DNA of 64,000 nt from Liquidambar formosana (taxonomy: Eukaryota > Streptophyta > Magnoliopsida > Saxifragales > Altingiaceae), in contig CM077833.1 of NCBI GenBank assembly GCA_039720395.1, positions 25,938,271-26,002,270 of the forward strand, read 5' to 3'. This document shows positions 53,250 through 64,000 of this stretch, piece after piece; the stretch's first letter is position 1, and every line of letters starts with the position of its first letter. The notes under the pieces are model-generated. The model made no database searches. It saw only the letters and a list, made by a program, of their open reading frames with translations, and was not told the DNA's origin. The translations under genes and the position numbers were made by a program.

Positions 53250-55247
53250 TCATAATAGTACTGAAACTTTGGTGTAATGCCTATAAATCAAGTATGATAA
53301 TGGGCCGGCAAAGTGCAAATAGCATGAATATAGTGAATGTATGAATAAAGTTTTAGATCTCCTCGATTTTGTTTTCTGGAAACTGATCAAGCAGAGCCAG
53401 TTTTTTCCTTTGTTACTCTCTGAATATAAATATATTTTTAAAAAAATTCAGGAGAATCTAAAACAGGAGTTGTACATTGAACCATGGAAGGGATAGGTGT
53501 GTGAATATAGAATAGATTTCTACGTTGTATATCCTTTTTTGCGCTACATTCTTTTACTTTTCTAGTCTTTCAGGCCTTCAGGGCTCAAATCATTGAACGA
53601 ATTTAAAGGCAATTTGAGGGTATATAGCATTAACATGATACTGTCATGACACAGTAACTTCCTATGCAGGATCACTAGGATTGCTACTATAAATATGGTA
53701 GAGACAGGAAATTGCAATTCCACCAAAGTTTTTGTTCCGAATACTGAATTGCAAAAGGCCCACTATTGAGAATAATGTTGCTTTGGAGTACACACACTTT
53801 AATCAAAGGGCATCTAATCTATGAATTGCCTGGAGAGATTTTGTCGCCCAGGAGTTTGGCCACAAAACAGTAAATATATAGTCCTTTTTACTAGGGGTGT
53901 CCTCAAAAGCCACCAGTAAAGAGGGTTGACTTCTCACAGTAACTAGGACAATTTTAGGGACCAATAAAGAAAATTAAAATTAGAAAAACATGACCCACTT
54001 TTTTTCACCATCACAAGAAATGAATTTCCCTGGTGCAGAGTGAAATTCAATGGGGAAGAACAGACATTCAAATGCAATACGCTGGTTGTTGCTGCTTTGA
54101 TAGTGACTGTCTCATGTATGCTCAACATTTACTGTGCAGGAACTCGAAGGTTTTAGCTAAAAATATTAGAAGAAAATAAGGGACGAAGGAGGCGTAATGA
54201 ATAAGATATCCATCTTTCCTTCAATTCAATTAACCTAGAAATAGAACATGAGAAACAGAAACTGGGGAAGACTTGAACAGTTCTATAAGGAGTTTGTGGG
54301 CATTCCTGGTAGTCAATAATTTCATACATCTTTTCTTCTGGATAATTTACCCACAAACTTAGTTTAACCTCCAAAGACAAAATGAGTTCTAATTAAACCT
54401 ACATATAAATTTGAACATCATATCCCAATTTAATAACATTAAGAAATTGCACGATTTAACTGATTCTAAAGCATGTTGAATGTTCTAGAGAAGATCAAAA
54501 GGATTTCAAAAAGGCCGAAAGAAAAGGATTCCGCTAAAATGAAACACCGAGTCCCTACATGACCTTTTCAGAATGCAACACCCCCCCCCCCCCCCCCCCA
54601 AAAAAAAAAAAAAAATCATCTAATATTAGTCATTTTAGTAGCCATCAGTAAGTAATTCTTCACGAAAGTTGCTTCAGAAGACACCTTGAGTATTCCATCC
54701 AATAAATCTAACTTTTCACTTATCATCAGCCCGGAAACTCAGAACATATACCATAAACTCATCAATTAAGTTGCTAGCGATTTTTTTCCTGTATTTAATA
54801 GGCTGCAACACATTCTTTGACCCAATAAAGTCAAAATTTAATTATATCAAAGGCTTAAATCTATAAATCAGATGCTCCAATAATGTCAAATCTTAATGAT
54901 CTTAGTTAAAGTCTATAATATGAAGAAATTAGGGTTAGGGTTGAATGAGAAAAGAGAACAGATTAGAAAAATAGGTTTAGGACTTTATCAGTAAATCACT
55001 CCTTCACCAGACACCCTTATGGGAATTCAAGAATAACTAATAAGACTAACACTAATAATCTCACAGGCTTAAACCTATAAATCAGATGCTAAAAAAATTC
55101 CAATATGCACAAAGATTTATGAGGATCATTTTATGTAGATTGTTACCCATCCAAACCCATAAAACGATAAAGCATCAAACGATACTAACATGTCAAATAT
55201 TATTTAAGTGCTTTGCAGATAGAAAATGATTATCTAACCTCAAAACA
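53250..55247. other. Intergenic region between subtilase B and the ankyrin/methyltransferase gene
   Basis: The first ~400 bases are the 3' flank of copy B (GATCAAGCAGAGCCAGTTTT is shared with the ends of copies A and C). The remainder is AT-rich, with a C19-A16 homopolymer junction at 54581-54615. It contains no gene I can support; the two flanking genes converge here. Confidence 0.6.
54581..54615. repeat. C19-A16 homopolymer junction
   Basis: Nineteen C are followed directly by sixteen A, the reverse complement of the T17-G19 pattern at 19439-19474. Confidence 0.85.
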
Positions 55248-58200
55248 TCATTCAGAATCCTGTATAGACTGACAAACAGGGAGGTAATATGTATCTAGCT
55301 GCCAATATTTCTGTTTCACACCTTCCCAAACTTCTTTTCCCAAACAATCCTTAACAGGCAAAGGAATTAACTGTGTGGAGTAACCCAAATTCTCAAGTTC
55401 TAGAGAAACTATATGACAGTAAACAACATGAAAGAATGCATTACCTCCACAAAGGCCATTGAAGAATGAGTAGATCCCCCCAGGCTTCAATAATACAGAA
55501 AGATGTTGATGGAATTCTCTCAGGTCTTCATAATACTCCCCATAGGTGTCAAAGAAAATACCTGAACAAATTAAACCAACATACCAAACAGTTATTATAT
55601 TGGCAGATGGTCATACCAGAGTGCCATAAGGATACATTTCATATCAAACAGTTACTATTCTTAATTTCAAAATTATAAGGTTCCTATTATATTTAAAAAC
55701 TTGCAAGTAACCCAAACAAACACTTTACTAGCTCAAGCTTCTCCAGAAATTTGCACCTTGAAGATATTTCACAGGATATTTCACAGGTCGTGGACTCGTG
55801 AGTCGTGGCAGATTACTTCACAGGTTGGGAATCGAAATTGATTTATAGTCAAATAGATTTCACAGCTTTAATAGCATGCATTTATAGTCAAATCATGCAA
55901 TTGTGCATGCCTCCTTCATGGTGATCTTAGATTTAATGAAGGTTCTTTTTGTTTCAGTGGTAAAGTAAATGCAGAAAAAAGAACACATAACTGGTATTGA
56001 AGAGGGTGTCTAAATTATTTAAGTAATGCAATAAATGGGATTGATTAGGAGTGTGTAGTATGTGTGTACAACATGCCACTAAATTAGCAAATACCAAGTA
56101 TCGGACATACGCAATATACATTTAAAAATATAAAGAAAGAAACATGAACCATCACGTGCCTATGTGGTATAAAGAATGAGTACAAAACCAAACAAATCGG
56201 CTGATAATTCAAGGACCTTGGTGTCAATCAAAAGAGATGGCTGTATTATAACAACATACATAAGTATGCATGTATACATAAAGCTATATGCAATATAAAG
56301 ACTCATAGATGCATATGTCTATAGTTCGAAGGCGACTGAATCTTGATTTACCATCATAAGATTCATGTTGAGAAAGAACATATTGCCAACAACCAAATGT
56401 AATTTTTATCTTATCCTTCCCAACCCAACCAGTACAAAGAATACAATCATAAACCTCTGGGTGAGCCTCAAAAGTCGTTTATCTAACAGGTGCGTACTGC
56501 TGAATGGCTATATCCACAAGACCCATTCCAACTGGAGCAAACAGATTTTGTGTATGTCTCCATCCATTGTTTTTCCCAGGCCATCATGATAGCCTTGCTA
56601 TTGGAGTCCCTAAGCTTAGCCTTCCTAAAGGAAACCCTACCATCCAAGTACTCTCCACTAGAATCACTATTTTTATTCCCTGTCCTTGCAATTATTCCTA
56701 GGACAACTCAGCTTGAATCCCTGTTAAAAAAAATCAAATTCCACTGCATGCATCCATAGTCAAATCATGCAATTGTGCCACACCTCCCTCATGGTGGTCT
56801 TAGATTTACTGAAGGTTCTTTTTTTTTAAGCAGTAAAGTAAACGCAGGGAAAAATAGCACATAACTGGTTCTGAATAAGGTGTGTACATTATTTAAGTAA
56901 TGCATTACATGGGATTAATTAGAAGCGAGTATAGGTGTGTATACAAGCAACAAATAATTCAACAAATACCAAGATTGGACATATGCAAAATATAGTTATT
57001 AGAATATTGTTTGTTGGTAAAGAAAGAACCAAGAACCATTGTGTGCCTATGTGATATTAAGAATGAATGCAAAACCAAAAAAATCAGTTGATAATTCAAG
57101 GCCATTAGTGCCTGTCAGGAGAGTTCGCTGTAATATAAAAATATAGACAAGTATGTATGTATACATATAGTAATATAGTAATATATAATATGAAGACTTC
57201 ATAGATGCATATGTATATATACATATAGTTCAAATGGCAATTGAATCTTGAATTACCATCATAAGATTCAAGTTGAGAAAGAACATCTTGCCAGCGACCA
57301 AATATTATCTTCACATTATCCTTCTCACCCCAACCAGAACGAAGCATACGATCATAAACCTCTGGGTGAGCCTCAACAATTGTGTGTCTGACTGGTGCAT
57401 ACTGCTGAATGGCTGTATCCACAAGACCCATTCCAAATCCAATGTTCAGTATGTGACCACCTCCTGAGCAAACAGCTTTTGCGTGAGCCTCCATCAACGG
57501 TTTTTCCCATGCCATCATGATAGCCTTGCTATTGGAGTCCATCAGCTTATCTTCGCTGAATGTAACCCTATCTACCAAGTACTCTCCACCAGAATCACCA
57601 TTTTCATTCCCTGTCCTTGCAATTATTCCTAGGACCAACTCAGCTTGAATCCCTGTTCAAGTACAGAAATTTATCAGGAAGAATAAAATGACAGAATCCC
57701 CATTTCAGGTAAACTATATGATATGCAACCATGCTATAACCACAAATTGTGCTTGCGAAGACATACTGCCACAACTTGCAACTGGGCTACTAGATTGTTC
57801 CTTGGCATGTTTTTATTATATGTCGTGCTTTGTCTTGGTTTAGCGTTCTTGTTACCAATGGAAAATCAAGCTGATTAACATTCTCTCATTGGAGATACAA
57901 ATGGAAATAACAGTCCATAATTTCCTGTTCCATGATTATGAATTTGATTAGATAGATTTTTTATTTTAATGATAGGAGATAGTGATCAAGGGTGCTGGGG
58001 TGGTAGCCCATTTCACAAAATTTCAATGGTCCACCTACAAATCAACCATATAGCATCAACAACACATACTTTTTTACCCAAAACGAGCTCGACTCAACAT
58101 AGCCTCTCTTTTTCCTCCTTTTTGTCTTTTTTTTTTTTTAAATTTTTTAAATTTTTTTTATGGCCAACATGGTTATCCAAACCTTCAGCCTAATAAATCC

Positions 58201-58599
58201 CCGGACATTGAATTTGACATGAATTAATCACAATGTCAAAGTGAACGATATTTTCTACATAAATACTCGTGCTTCATCAGTTCATCATAACTATGTTAAG
58301 ATTAAAATTGGGGTCAGTTACGTACCGGCATTGAGAAGGAGTTCGAAGGCTTCTTGGTGACCGGCATCCATGGCAAAGTCACCGGCGGAAAGGTTGGAAC
58401 GGGAGAGGGCGTTCCAGGGTGCGCCGGCTTCGAGAAGGTTCTTCACTATATCGGCGTGGCCGAGCTTGGCGGCGTGCATAAGCGGGGTCAGGCCTTCAGA
58501 GTCGAAGTAGGTGACGTCGGCTCCGGCGTCAATCAGAACTCTCAGCTTCTCGGTGTTGCCGTTTCGAGCCGCCTCGCACAGTAGCTCTCCTTCCTCCAT
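55248..58599 (-). CDS. Ankyrin-repeat arginine N-methyltransferase 2-like protein
   Basis: Three exons (58599-58326, 57652-57257, 55561-55248) join in frame to 327 residues. Exon 1 encodes two ankyrin repeats (about 7-90: NTEKLRVLIDAGADVTYFDS and GLTPLMHAAKLGHADIVKNL). Exon 2 encodes a Rossmann-fold SAM-dependent methyltransferase core with motif I GGGHILNIGFGMGLVDTAIQ and TIVEAHPEVYDRML. Exon 3 continues IFFDTYGEYYEDLREFHQHL, LLKPGGIYSFFNGLCGGNAF and the family C-terminus KYWQLDTYYLPVC. This ankyrin plus methyltransferase layout is that of the Rmt2 / arginine N-methyltransferase 2 family (yeast Rmt2 methylates the delta nitrogen of an arginine in ribosomal protein L12); the Arabidopsis counterpart is At5g65860. 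The plant substrate is not established here. Intron 2 contains a dead duplicate of exon 2. The gene is flanked by the duplicated subtilase units. Confidence 0.92.
55868..57655. repeat. 0.9-kb tandem duplication within the methyltransferase gene
   Basis: The left copy (about 55868-56740) and right copy (about 56741-57655) align through intron sequence (ATAGTCAAATCATGCAATTG in both, TTATTTAAGTAATGCA in both) and through exon 2. The right copy keeps the working exon. Numerous substitutions indicate it is not recent. Confidence 0.8.
56352..56720 (-). pseudogene. Dead duplicate of methyltransferase exon 2
   Basis: It corresponds to the working exon 57257-57652 but is 27 bases shorter. A base is missing close to its start, so it is frameshifted. 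A ~26-base deletion removes the SAM-binding motif I segment (GGGHILNIGFG). Flanking acceptor and donor-like sequences are partly kept, so inclusion in some transcripts is possible but would give a truncated product. Confidence 0.8.
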
Positions 58600-59190
58600 G
58601 TCTGCGATTTTCTCTTGAAACAGTGTAACCTAATGCGTACTTTAAACCTTTAAAGTATTAAAACTAAATTTGTTTTGCAGTTTTAACCCCCTACGTTCCT
58701 GAAATTAGCCAGACTACCCTCAGGGCCTCTAGTGAGTAGTGACATGTCTCACTTTAATAAAGATATGATATTTGTAAATATTTTAGTTTGGACTCTCTTT
58801 GTGCATATATTATTTCCACCATTTAATAACAAAAAATATATATACTTCTGTGAGAATTAGGAAAGATAATTTAGTTGATTCTATATCACTTATGGGATGG
58901 AATAATTGGCCTTAGAATGTATGTCTCATGAAGTGAAATGTTTCAATGAAGTTCGAGTCCCTCATGAGCATCCATCAATCAAGGGTTTTTTCAAGAAACA
59001 TTATCAAATACAAAGTGAATAATAGCCTTTTTTTGAATTATACAAGAATTAATGTGGTTGAAGATCCAGAAAACCTTGATAGCGACAAAAAGACTGCAGC
59101 CCTTTGTGACTTAGTAATGATACCAAATCGAGCACATCAAGGTGGGTAGTTGTAAATTCAAGGCTCGATTCTCCTCTATGTAAAAAAATA
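58600..59190. other. Intergenic region upstream of the ankyrin/methyltransferase gene
   Basis: The 5' flank of the minus-strand gene. A SINE-like stretch with box A-like TTGGCCTTAGAATGT and box B-like AAGTTCGAGTCCC lies near 58907-58964. The ends are unclear and no gene is seen. Confidence 0.4.
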
Positions 59191-59707
59191 AATAAGTAAT
59201 AGCCACAAAAAGAGGAGGTCCACCAATAGTCTAAAATGACAAAATTGTTTTCTCAACGCACATTGTGTGGTCCAATACTCTTTATTATCAGTGCGGTAGA
59301 GTAATGTGGTGACATTGAGTGGTTTTGACTTGTATGGCTATTATAGAGGAGGTCCACTACACCTGTTTGGAAGAGTCCAAACCTCAATCCTTCTTGAGTG
59401 CAGTAAGGAGTGATTTGTAGTGGGCCTTCCACTACACCTGTTTGGAAGATAATATTCGGTACTCTCTAGTCAATCGTAGTGGGTTGGATAAAAGGACCAC
59501 ACTGCTAGTTTTTTGACTTAATTTTCTTCCCAAAACTTTGATTTCTCCTTTATTGCAAAGAACAATGATAAACCATCACAGTTACATTTTTAAAATTTAT
59601 TAATGAGAATATTAAAGGAGCCCTTCTCATACACTTCTCTAAAGATCAAAGCGTCTTTGCTGACTACAAGTACAAGGGATGGACGAGTGGTTTTTATTTT
59701 TCAGTTG
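59191..59707. repeat. Duplicated 5' flank of the subtilase A unit
   Basis: The stretch to about 59650 aligns by eye with 45820-46360: CAAAATTGTTTT, TGTGGTCCAAT, CCTTCCACTACACCTG, GTGGGTTGGAT and GACTTAATTTTCTTCCCAAA occur in the same order. The match stops just after TAAAGATCAA. A short unrelated join then leads into the subtilase fragment, marking an internal deletion. Confidence 0.75.
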
Positions 59708-60223
59708 GGCAAGGCAGTTGGGCATGTGAACCCAGTAGCAGCCCTTGATCCTGGTCTTGTCTGTGATACTACCGTACGTGAATAGTCAAATAGGCTTCCT
59801 TTGCGCCTTAAGCTACACCACCAGCGAAATTAGGACCATCGCACAAAAGGACTTTACCTGCAAGCCGGGCAAGAAATACAGGGTGGAAAAATCTTAATTA
59901 TCCATCCTTCGCAGTTCTTTTACGGACAACACCAGGCAAAGGCGGCAGGAGCAGTAGATTAAGCACGGTTAAGTACACAAGGACTCAGACTAATGTGGGA
60001 ACTCCAGCAGACGGACAAGGTTTCATTGTCTTCAGAAACCACGCGGGTGAAGTGTTCAGTCAAACCAGAATCACTGAGTTCCAGCAAACTGTTTGAGAAG
60101 ATGTATACGGTGACATTCACAGCTGGTTCCATGCCATCTGGTATGAACAGCTTTGGTCGTCTAGCTGGAATGGTCCGAGGGCAACACACTGTTGGCAGTC
60201 CTATCATTTTCAGCTGGATATGA
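59708..60223 (+). pseudogene. Subtilase pseudogene psi-A' (C-terminal fragment)
   Basis: Only the part matching copy A from about 49226 to the stop remains. It starts at the GHVNPVAALDPGLVCDTT segment, after the catalytic Ser motif, and ends GSPIIFSW-stop. At least three frame breaks are visible (near 59775, 59890 and 60008). All four catalytic/oxyanion motifs, the propeptide and the signal peptide are missing, so no protease can be made. Its flanks match copy A on both sides, so it is a duplicate of A reduced by a deletion of about 2.9 kb. Confidence 0.9.
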
Positions 60224-61490
60224 TCACCATAATATTGAAGAAAGTTATGTAAATGCAGAGTGCAAATAGCATCTTTATTTATGACTTCACATATAATGAA
60301 TTTGAGCTGCCACATTTTCTGGAAACTGGCAAAGCAGAGCCGCTTCTCTGTTAATTCTCTGAGATGAAAATCAAGGGGAAGAAGCCACAAAGGGAGGAAA
60401 AGATATAGTGAGCCAAGTTAAAGATTAAATACGTTATGGATTCCAAGTTGTACCCCTTTTTCGGTAAAGCTAGAATATTCTACTTTCCATGTATTTAATG
60501 GTTCACACTATTGCAGAAATTTAAGAGGGAATTATATTGGGTCTTATAGCATCAATATGACCCAGTCATGACATAATAATTTCCTGTGCAGCAAGTAGTG
60601 GAGATTAAAATCTTGTAATTCCACTAAAGTTTATGCTTCATCCACTAGACCACATTACAATCACCATTGAGAATAGTCTTTGCACTAGAGAACACATTCA
60701 TTTAGAGCATCCCATCTGGTAATAGCCTACAGCCTACAAAGTTTTAATCCCTCAGGCATATAAACAATCATCGGTTACCAACTCTTAATGTATTTAGGGT
60801 ATCATCAGAAGCTACTTCAAGTAAGAAAGACCTCTTACAGCCACTAGTACAGTTTTTAGGGGCCATTCAAATCCCATCCTAGGCAGCAAGCTAGAATTTC
60901 AGTAGATTACTATTTAGTAACCTTTGCACAGCAATCCATAGCAGTTCTCATGTACAAGAATGTTTTTCCCTCACTGGAAATATGCTTAGGAATCATCTAG
61001 ATGCCCCACCCTCTTATCTCATACTGAGATGTGCTGCAACAATTCTCCTCAACAACACAAGGCATTTATGGTAAAAAGAAAGCAAGGACACGACCTCCTA
61101 ATCAAGGGCATGGAAAAGCTTTACCTCCCCACATTTCACAACAAAAATAAGTGTTTAATATGGTCACTATTGTTAATGGAGGTAGGTGAATATCCCTCCG
61201 CATTCTAAAAAGGAATTGGAAATGTAACCTGAGTGTGGAGCAAGAATGAGTGGAGGGTGGGGCGAGAGCACAAAACGAAGAGATAATCTATAAAAATATA
61301 TAGATGCTTGTCATTCAAAGAGATATCGTGACCCATTTGACTACTAGTCTTCATATTCAGGCCTATATATGAAGAGAGATGCTATTTGCAAATTCCAGGC
61401 ACTTTGAAAAACAATAACCTTGCAAGAAGAAAAATCACTCAATTTTTTGGTCTCTTCAACTGAGAGCTTGCAGAGAAAGAAAGTGAGAAG
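60224..61490. other. Spacer between psi-A' and subtilase C
   Basis: It aligns through most of its length with the A-B spacer (49725-50936), including the conserved promoter block before the start codon (GAGCACAAAACGAAGAGATA, then TATA). An extra stretch of roughly 60 bases near 61175-61235 is not seen in the A-B spacer. No gene is present. Confidence 0.65.
61289..61298 (+). promoter_or_regulatory. TATA box of subtilase copy C
   Basis: TATAAAAATA, about 200 bases upstream of the start codon, is in the same context as the box before copy B. Confidence 0.55.
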
Positions 61491-63794
61491 ATGGAGATGT
61501 TAAGATTTGGGCTTCTAGTAATGGTTTTGCATCTGATTTTCTACAACACGTACATGGTAGCAGAAGAGAGAAACCACCGAGAGAAGATGACTTACATAGT
61601 ACACATGGACAGGTCCAACATGCCAGCAAGTTTCAATGATCACAACCAATGGTATGACTCCTCTTTAAAATCAGTATCGCACTCTGCCACCATGCTTTAC
61701 ACCTACAACACCGTCATCCATGGCTTCTCCACAAGGCTGACAGCCGAGGAAGCCAAGTCACTCCAAGGGCAACCAGGGATTCTCTCTGTACTACCTGAAG
61801 TGAGATACGAGCTTCACACAACTCGGACACCAACTTTCCTCGGACTCGAAAAGAGTGATGCTTTCTTCCCCGAAACCAACTCAGTGAGCGAGGTGATTAT
61901 TGGGGTGTTGGACACAGGTGTCTGGCCTGAGATAAAAAGCTTCGATGACACAGGGCTTGGCCCAGTGCCAAGAAGTTGGAAAGGCAAGTGCGAGACGGGT
62001 AACAACTTCAACTCATCAAACTGCAACAGGAAACTCATTGGCGCCAGGTTCTTCTCAGAAGGGTATGAAGCATCATCAGGACCAATCGACGAAACGATAC
62101 AATCAAAATCACCAAGGGATGATGAAGGCCACGGAACTCACACCTCAACTACTGCAGCTGGGTCATCCGTCACCGGAGCTAGCCTCTTTGGGTATGCTGC
62201 TGGGACAGCCCGTGGGATGGCTTCACATGCCAGAGTTGCTGCATACAAAGTATGTTGGGGCGGCAGCTGTTTTGCGACTGACATTTTAGCTGCTATGGAT
62301 AAAGCTGTGGAAGATGGTGTTAATATTCTATCCATTTCTATTGGGGGAGGATCGTCAGATTACGATGCAGACAGTGTTGCCATAGGAGCTTTTAAGGCAA
62401 TGGCACACGGTGTCTTTGTATCATGTTCTGCCGGAAATAGTGGACCTCGTTCTAGCAGTTTGTCCAACGTTGCACCTTGGATTACCACCGTAGGTGCTGG
62501 CACTTTGGACCGTGATTTCCCAGCCAATGTTATTCTTGGGAATGGGAAGAATTTCTCCGGTGCATCGCTTTATAGTGGAAAGCCATTACCTGGTTCGTTA
62601 CTGCCGCTTGTCTTTGCAGGTAATGCGAGTAACTCACCAGATGGTAATTTTTGCACGACTCGCAGTTTGAATCCTAGAAAAGTTGCCGGGAAAATTGTAG
62701 TATGTGATCGAGGGGGGAATTCTAGAACACAAAAAGGTGCTGTTGTAAAAGATGCTGGAGGAGCTGGAATGATTTTAACAAACACTCAATCACCAAGAGC
62801 AGATGTACTCGCCGATGCACACCTCTTGCCTGCAGTGGCTATGAGTGACAAATACGGCAATTTGATAAAGAATTATATCTTCTCCGATCCTAATCCGAGG
62901 GCCACAATTTCTTTCGAAGGCACGAAGCTGGACATTCAACCATCACCAGTCATAGCAACATTCAGCTCTAGAGGTCCAAACCTAGTCACTCTGGACCTAC
63001 TCAAACCCGACCTAATCGCACCAGGTGTTAATATCCTAGCCGGGTGGACAGGGGCAACTGGACCAACTGGACTAGGGGTTGATACCAGGCGCGTGGATTT
63101 CAATATCGTTTCGGGTACATCAATGTCGTGCCCGCATGTAAGTGGATTAGCTGCACTGCTCAAGGCAGCCCACCCAGAATGGAGCCCCACAGCCATTAAA
63201 TCTGCCCTCATGACTACGGCCTACACATACAAAAATGATAAAATCATACAAGACAGTGCCACCGGAAAACCATCCACGCCATTTGATTACGGCGCTGGAC
63301 ATGTGGACCCAGTAGCAGCTCTCGACCCAGGTCTCATTTATGATGCTACGATTGATGACTACTTAAGCTTCCTCTGTGCCATAGATTACAGTGCACGCCA
63401 GATCAAGCTGATCACAAACATTGACTTCACCTGCAAATCAACCAAAAAATACAAAGTGGGAGATCTTAATTACCCATCTTTCGTTGTTATAGCAGCCTCA
63501 AGTAAAGGTAGCGGCAACAATAGTGGGGTATTAAGCAAAGTCAACTATACAAGGACACTGACTAATGTGGGCAATCCGGCAAAATATAAGGTTTCAGTGT
63601 CTTCACAGACCAAGTCAGTGAAGATCTTGGTTGAGCCGAAAACATTGAGTTTCAGTAAACCGTATGAGAAGAAAAGTTATACAGTGTCATTCATGGCTAG
63701 TTCTAAGAAATCTGGTCAGACCAGTTTCGCTCGTCTAGAATGGTCAGACGGCAAACACATCGTTGGTAGTCCAGTTGCATTTATCTGGATATGA
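61491..63794 (+). CDS. Subtilisin-like serine protease SBT1, copy C (intact)
   Basis: An intronless gene of 767 residues, closely related to copy B along the whole length. The start MEMLRFGLLVMVLHLIFYNT is a signal peptide and the I9 propeptide follows. The four active-site motifs are intact: VLDTGVWPE, GHGTHTSTTAAGS, SAGNSGP and GTSMSCPHVSG. The protease-associated region keeps CDRGGNSRTQKGAVVKDAGG, and it is this part that shows the missing base in copy A. The C-terminal fibronectin-III-like domain ends GSPVAFIWI. Differences from B cluster in surface segments such as GNNFNSSNC, SSGPIDETIQ and the loop after SFVV, where C lacks a few residues. It is a secreted, apoplastic protease by family; the substrate is unknown. 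Confidence 0.95.
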   Translation: MEMLRFGLLVMVLHLIFYNTYMVAEERNHREKMTYIVHMDRSNMPASFNDHNQWYDSSLKSVSHSATMLYTYNTVIHGFSTRLTAEEAKSLQGQPGILSVLPEVRYELHTTRTPTFLGLEKSDAFFPETNSVSEVIIGVLDTGVWPEIKSFDDTGLGPVPRSWKGKCETGNNFNSSNCNRKLIGARFFSEGYEASSGPIDETIQSKSPRDDEGHGTHTSTTAAGSSVTGASLFGYAAGTARGMASHARVAAYKVCWGGSCFATDILAAMDKAVEDGVNILSISIGGGSSDYDADSVAIGAFKAMAHGVFVSCSAGNSGPRSSSLSNVAPWITTVGAGTLDRDFPANVILGNGKNFSGASLYSGKPLPGSLLPLVFAGNASNSPDGNFCTTRSLNPRKVAGKIVVCDRGGNSRTQKGAVVKDAGGAGMILTNTQSPRADVLADAHLLPAVAMSDKYGNLIKNYIFSDPNPRATISFEGTKLDIQPSPVIATFSSRGPNLVTLDLLKPDLIAPGVNILAGWTGATGPTGLGVDTRRVDFNIVSGTSMSCPHVSGLAALLKAAHPEWSPTAIKSALMTTAYTYKNDKIIQDSATGKPSTPFDYGAGHVDPVAALDPGLIYDATIDDYLSFLCAIDYSARQIKLITNIDFTCKSTKKYKVGDLNYPSFVVIAASSKGSGNNSGVLSKVNYTRTLTNVGNPAKYKVSVSSQTKSVKILVEPKTLSFSKPYEKKSYTVSFMASSKKSGQTSFARLEWSDGKHIVGSPVAFIWI

Positions 63795-64000
63795 TCATAA
63801 TAGTACTGAAAAAATGGTGTAATGTCTATAAATCATGCATGATAATGGGCCTGCAAATTACAAATAGCATTAATATAATGAACAAGTGAATAAAGTTTTA
63901 GACCTCATGTTTCTGCAAACTGGATAACTGATCAAGCAGAGCCATTTTTTTTCCTTTTGTTGCTCTGTAAAAAAAAATAATAATAAATAAAGAAAAAAAA
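63795..64000. other. 3' flank of subtilase copy C
   Basis: This continues the similarity to the 3' flank of copy B (AATAGTACTGAAA, GAATAAAGTTTTAGA with a possible AATAAA polyadenylation signal at 63890-63895, and GATCAAGCAGAGCCA). It ends in A-rich sequence at the window edge. Confidence 0.6.

Noticed and set aside
55248..55490. Possible extra intron at GGAG|GTAATG in the last methyltransferase exon
   Set aside because: The frame reads straight through NGLCGGNAFFHVVYCH, which is the conserved family sequence, so the GT is not used as a donor.

Overview
The window is nuclear DNA from a flowering plant, most likely a eudicot; I cannot name the species. The support is AT-rich intergenic DNA, GT-AG introns that split nearly every gene, and plant-specific families: SBT1-type subtilases, a membrane-anchored acyl-CoA-binding protein of the ACBP3 class, a secreted glycine-rich protein, and TAF4 with an N-terminal RST domain. 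Plant transposon types (TRIM, Tourist-like MITE, MULE, SINE, LINE remnant) are also present. No prokaryotic operon, CRISPR array, rRNA or clear functional tRNA gene was seen.

Layout. At 0.7-4.6 kb (-) lies an Mpv17/PMP22-family membrane protein gene with a 420-bp TRIM in an intron. At 5.8-13.8 kb (+) is a 14-exon TAF4 gene (TFIID subunit); the two genes are divergent across a roughly 1.2-kb region carrying paired TGGGCC (site II) motifs. At 13.8-16.2 kb lie foldback MITEs and a LINE-derived RNase H relic. At 16.2-22.5 kb (+) is a 10-exon casein kinase II alpha gene. At 24.0-26.9 kb (-) a 77-residue SERF-like zinc-finger protein is encoded by three small exons around a 2.4-kb intron. At 26.9-32.7 kb the DNA is AT-rich intergenic and holds a SINE with a 17-bp target duplication. 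At 32.7-37.3 kb (+) is the ACBP3-like gene, and at 38.6-39.3 kb (-) the glycine-rich secreted protein. At 39.3-47.3 kb is accessory DNA with a 923-bp MULE flanked by a 9-bp target duplication.

From 47.3 kb to the end is a subtilase cluster: copy A (47.3-49.7, with a novel-looking intron and a 1-nt frameshift), copy B (50.9-53.2, intact), a degenerate 3' fragment psi-A' (59.7-60.2) and copy C (61.5-63.8, intact). Flanks show that A-B and psi-A'-C are two copies of one duplicated gene pair. Between them sits an ankyrin-repeat/arginine methyltransferase 2-like gene (55.2-58.6, -) whose central exon was tandemly duplicated into a dead pseudo-exon.

Four sites in three otherwise well-conserved genes (Mpv17-like, TAF4, subtilase A) depart from the expected reading frame by one base. 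One of the two in the Mpv17-like gene can be bypassed by an alternative splice site. This could be assembly indels or real decay, and raw reads would decide. I found no convincing undescribed multi-gene system. The most interesting items are the intron flanked by an 8-bp direct repeat in subtilase A, the history of the subtilase array, and several precisely bounded transposon insertions. Gene models were built by eye from splice signals, reading-frame continuity and remembered family sequence; no search was run.
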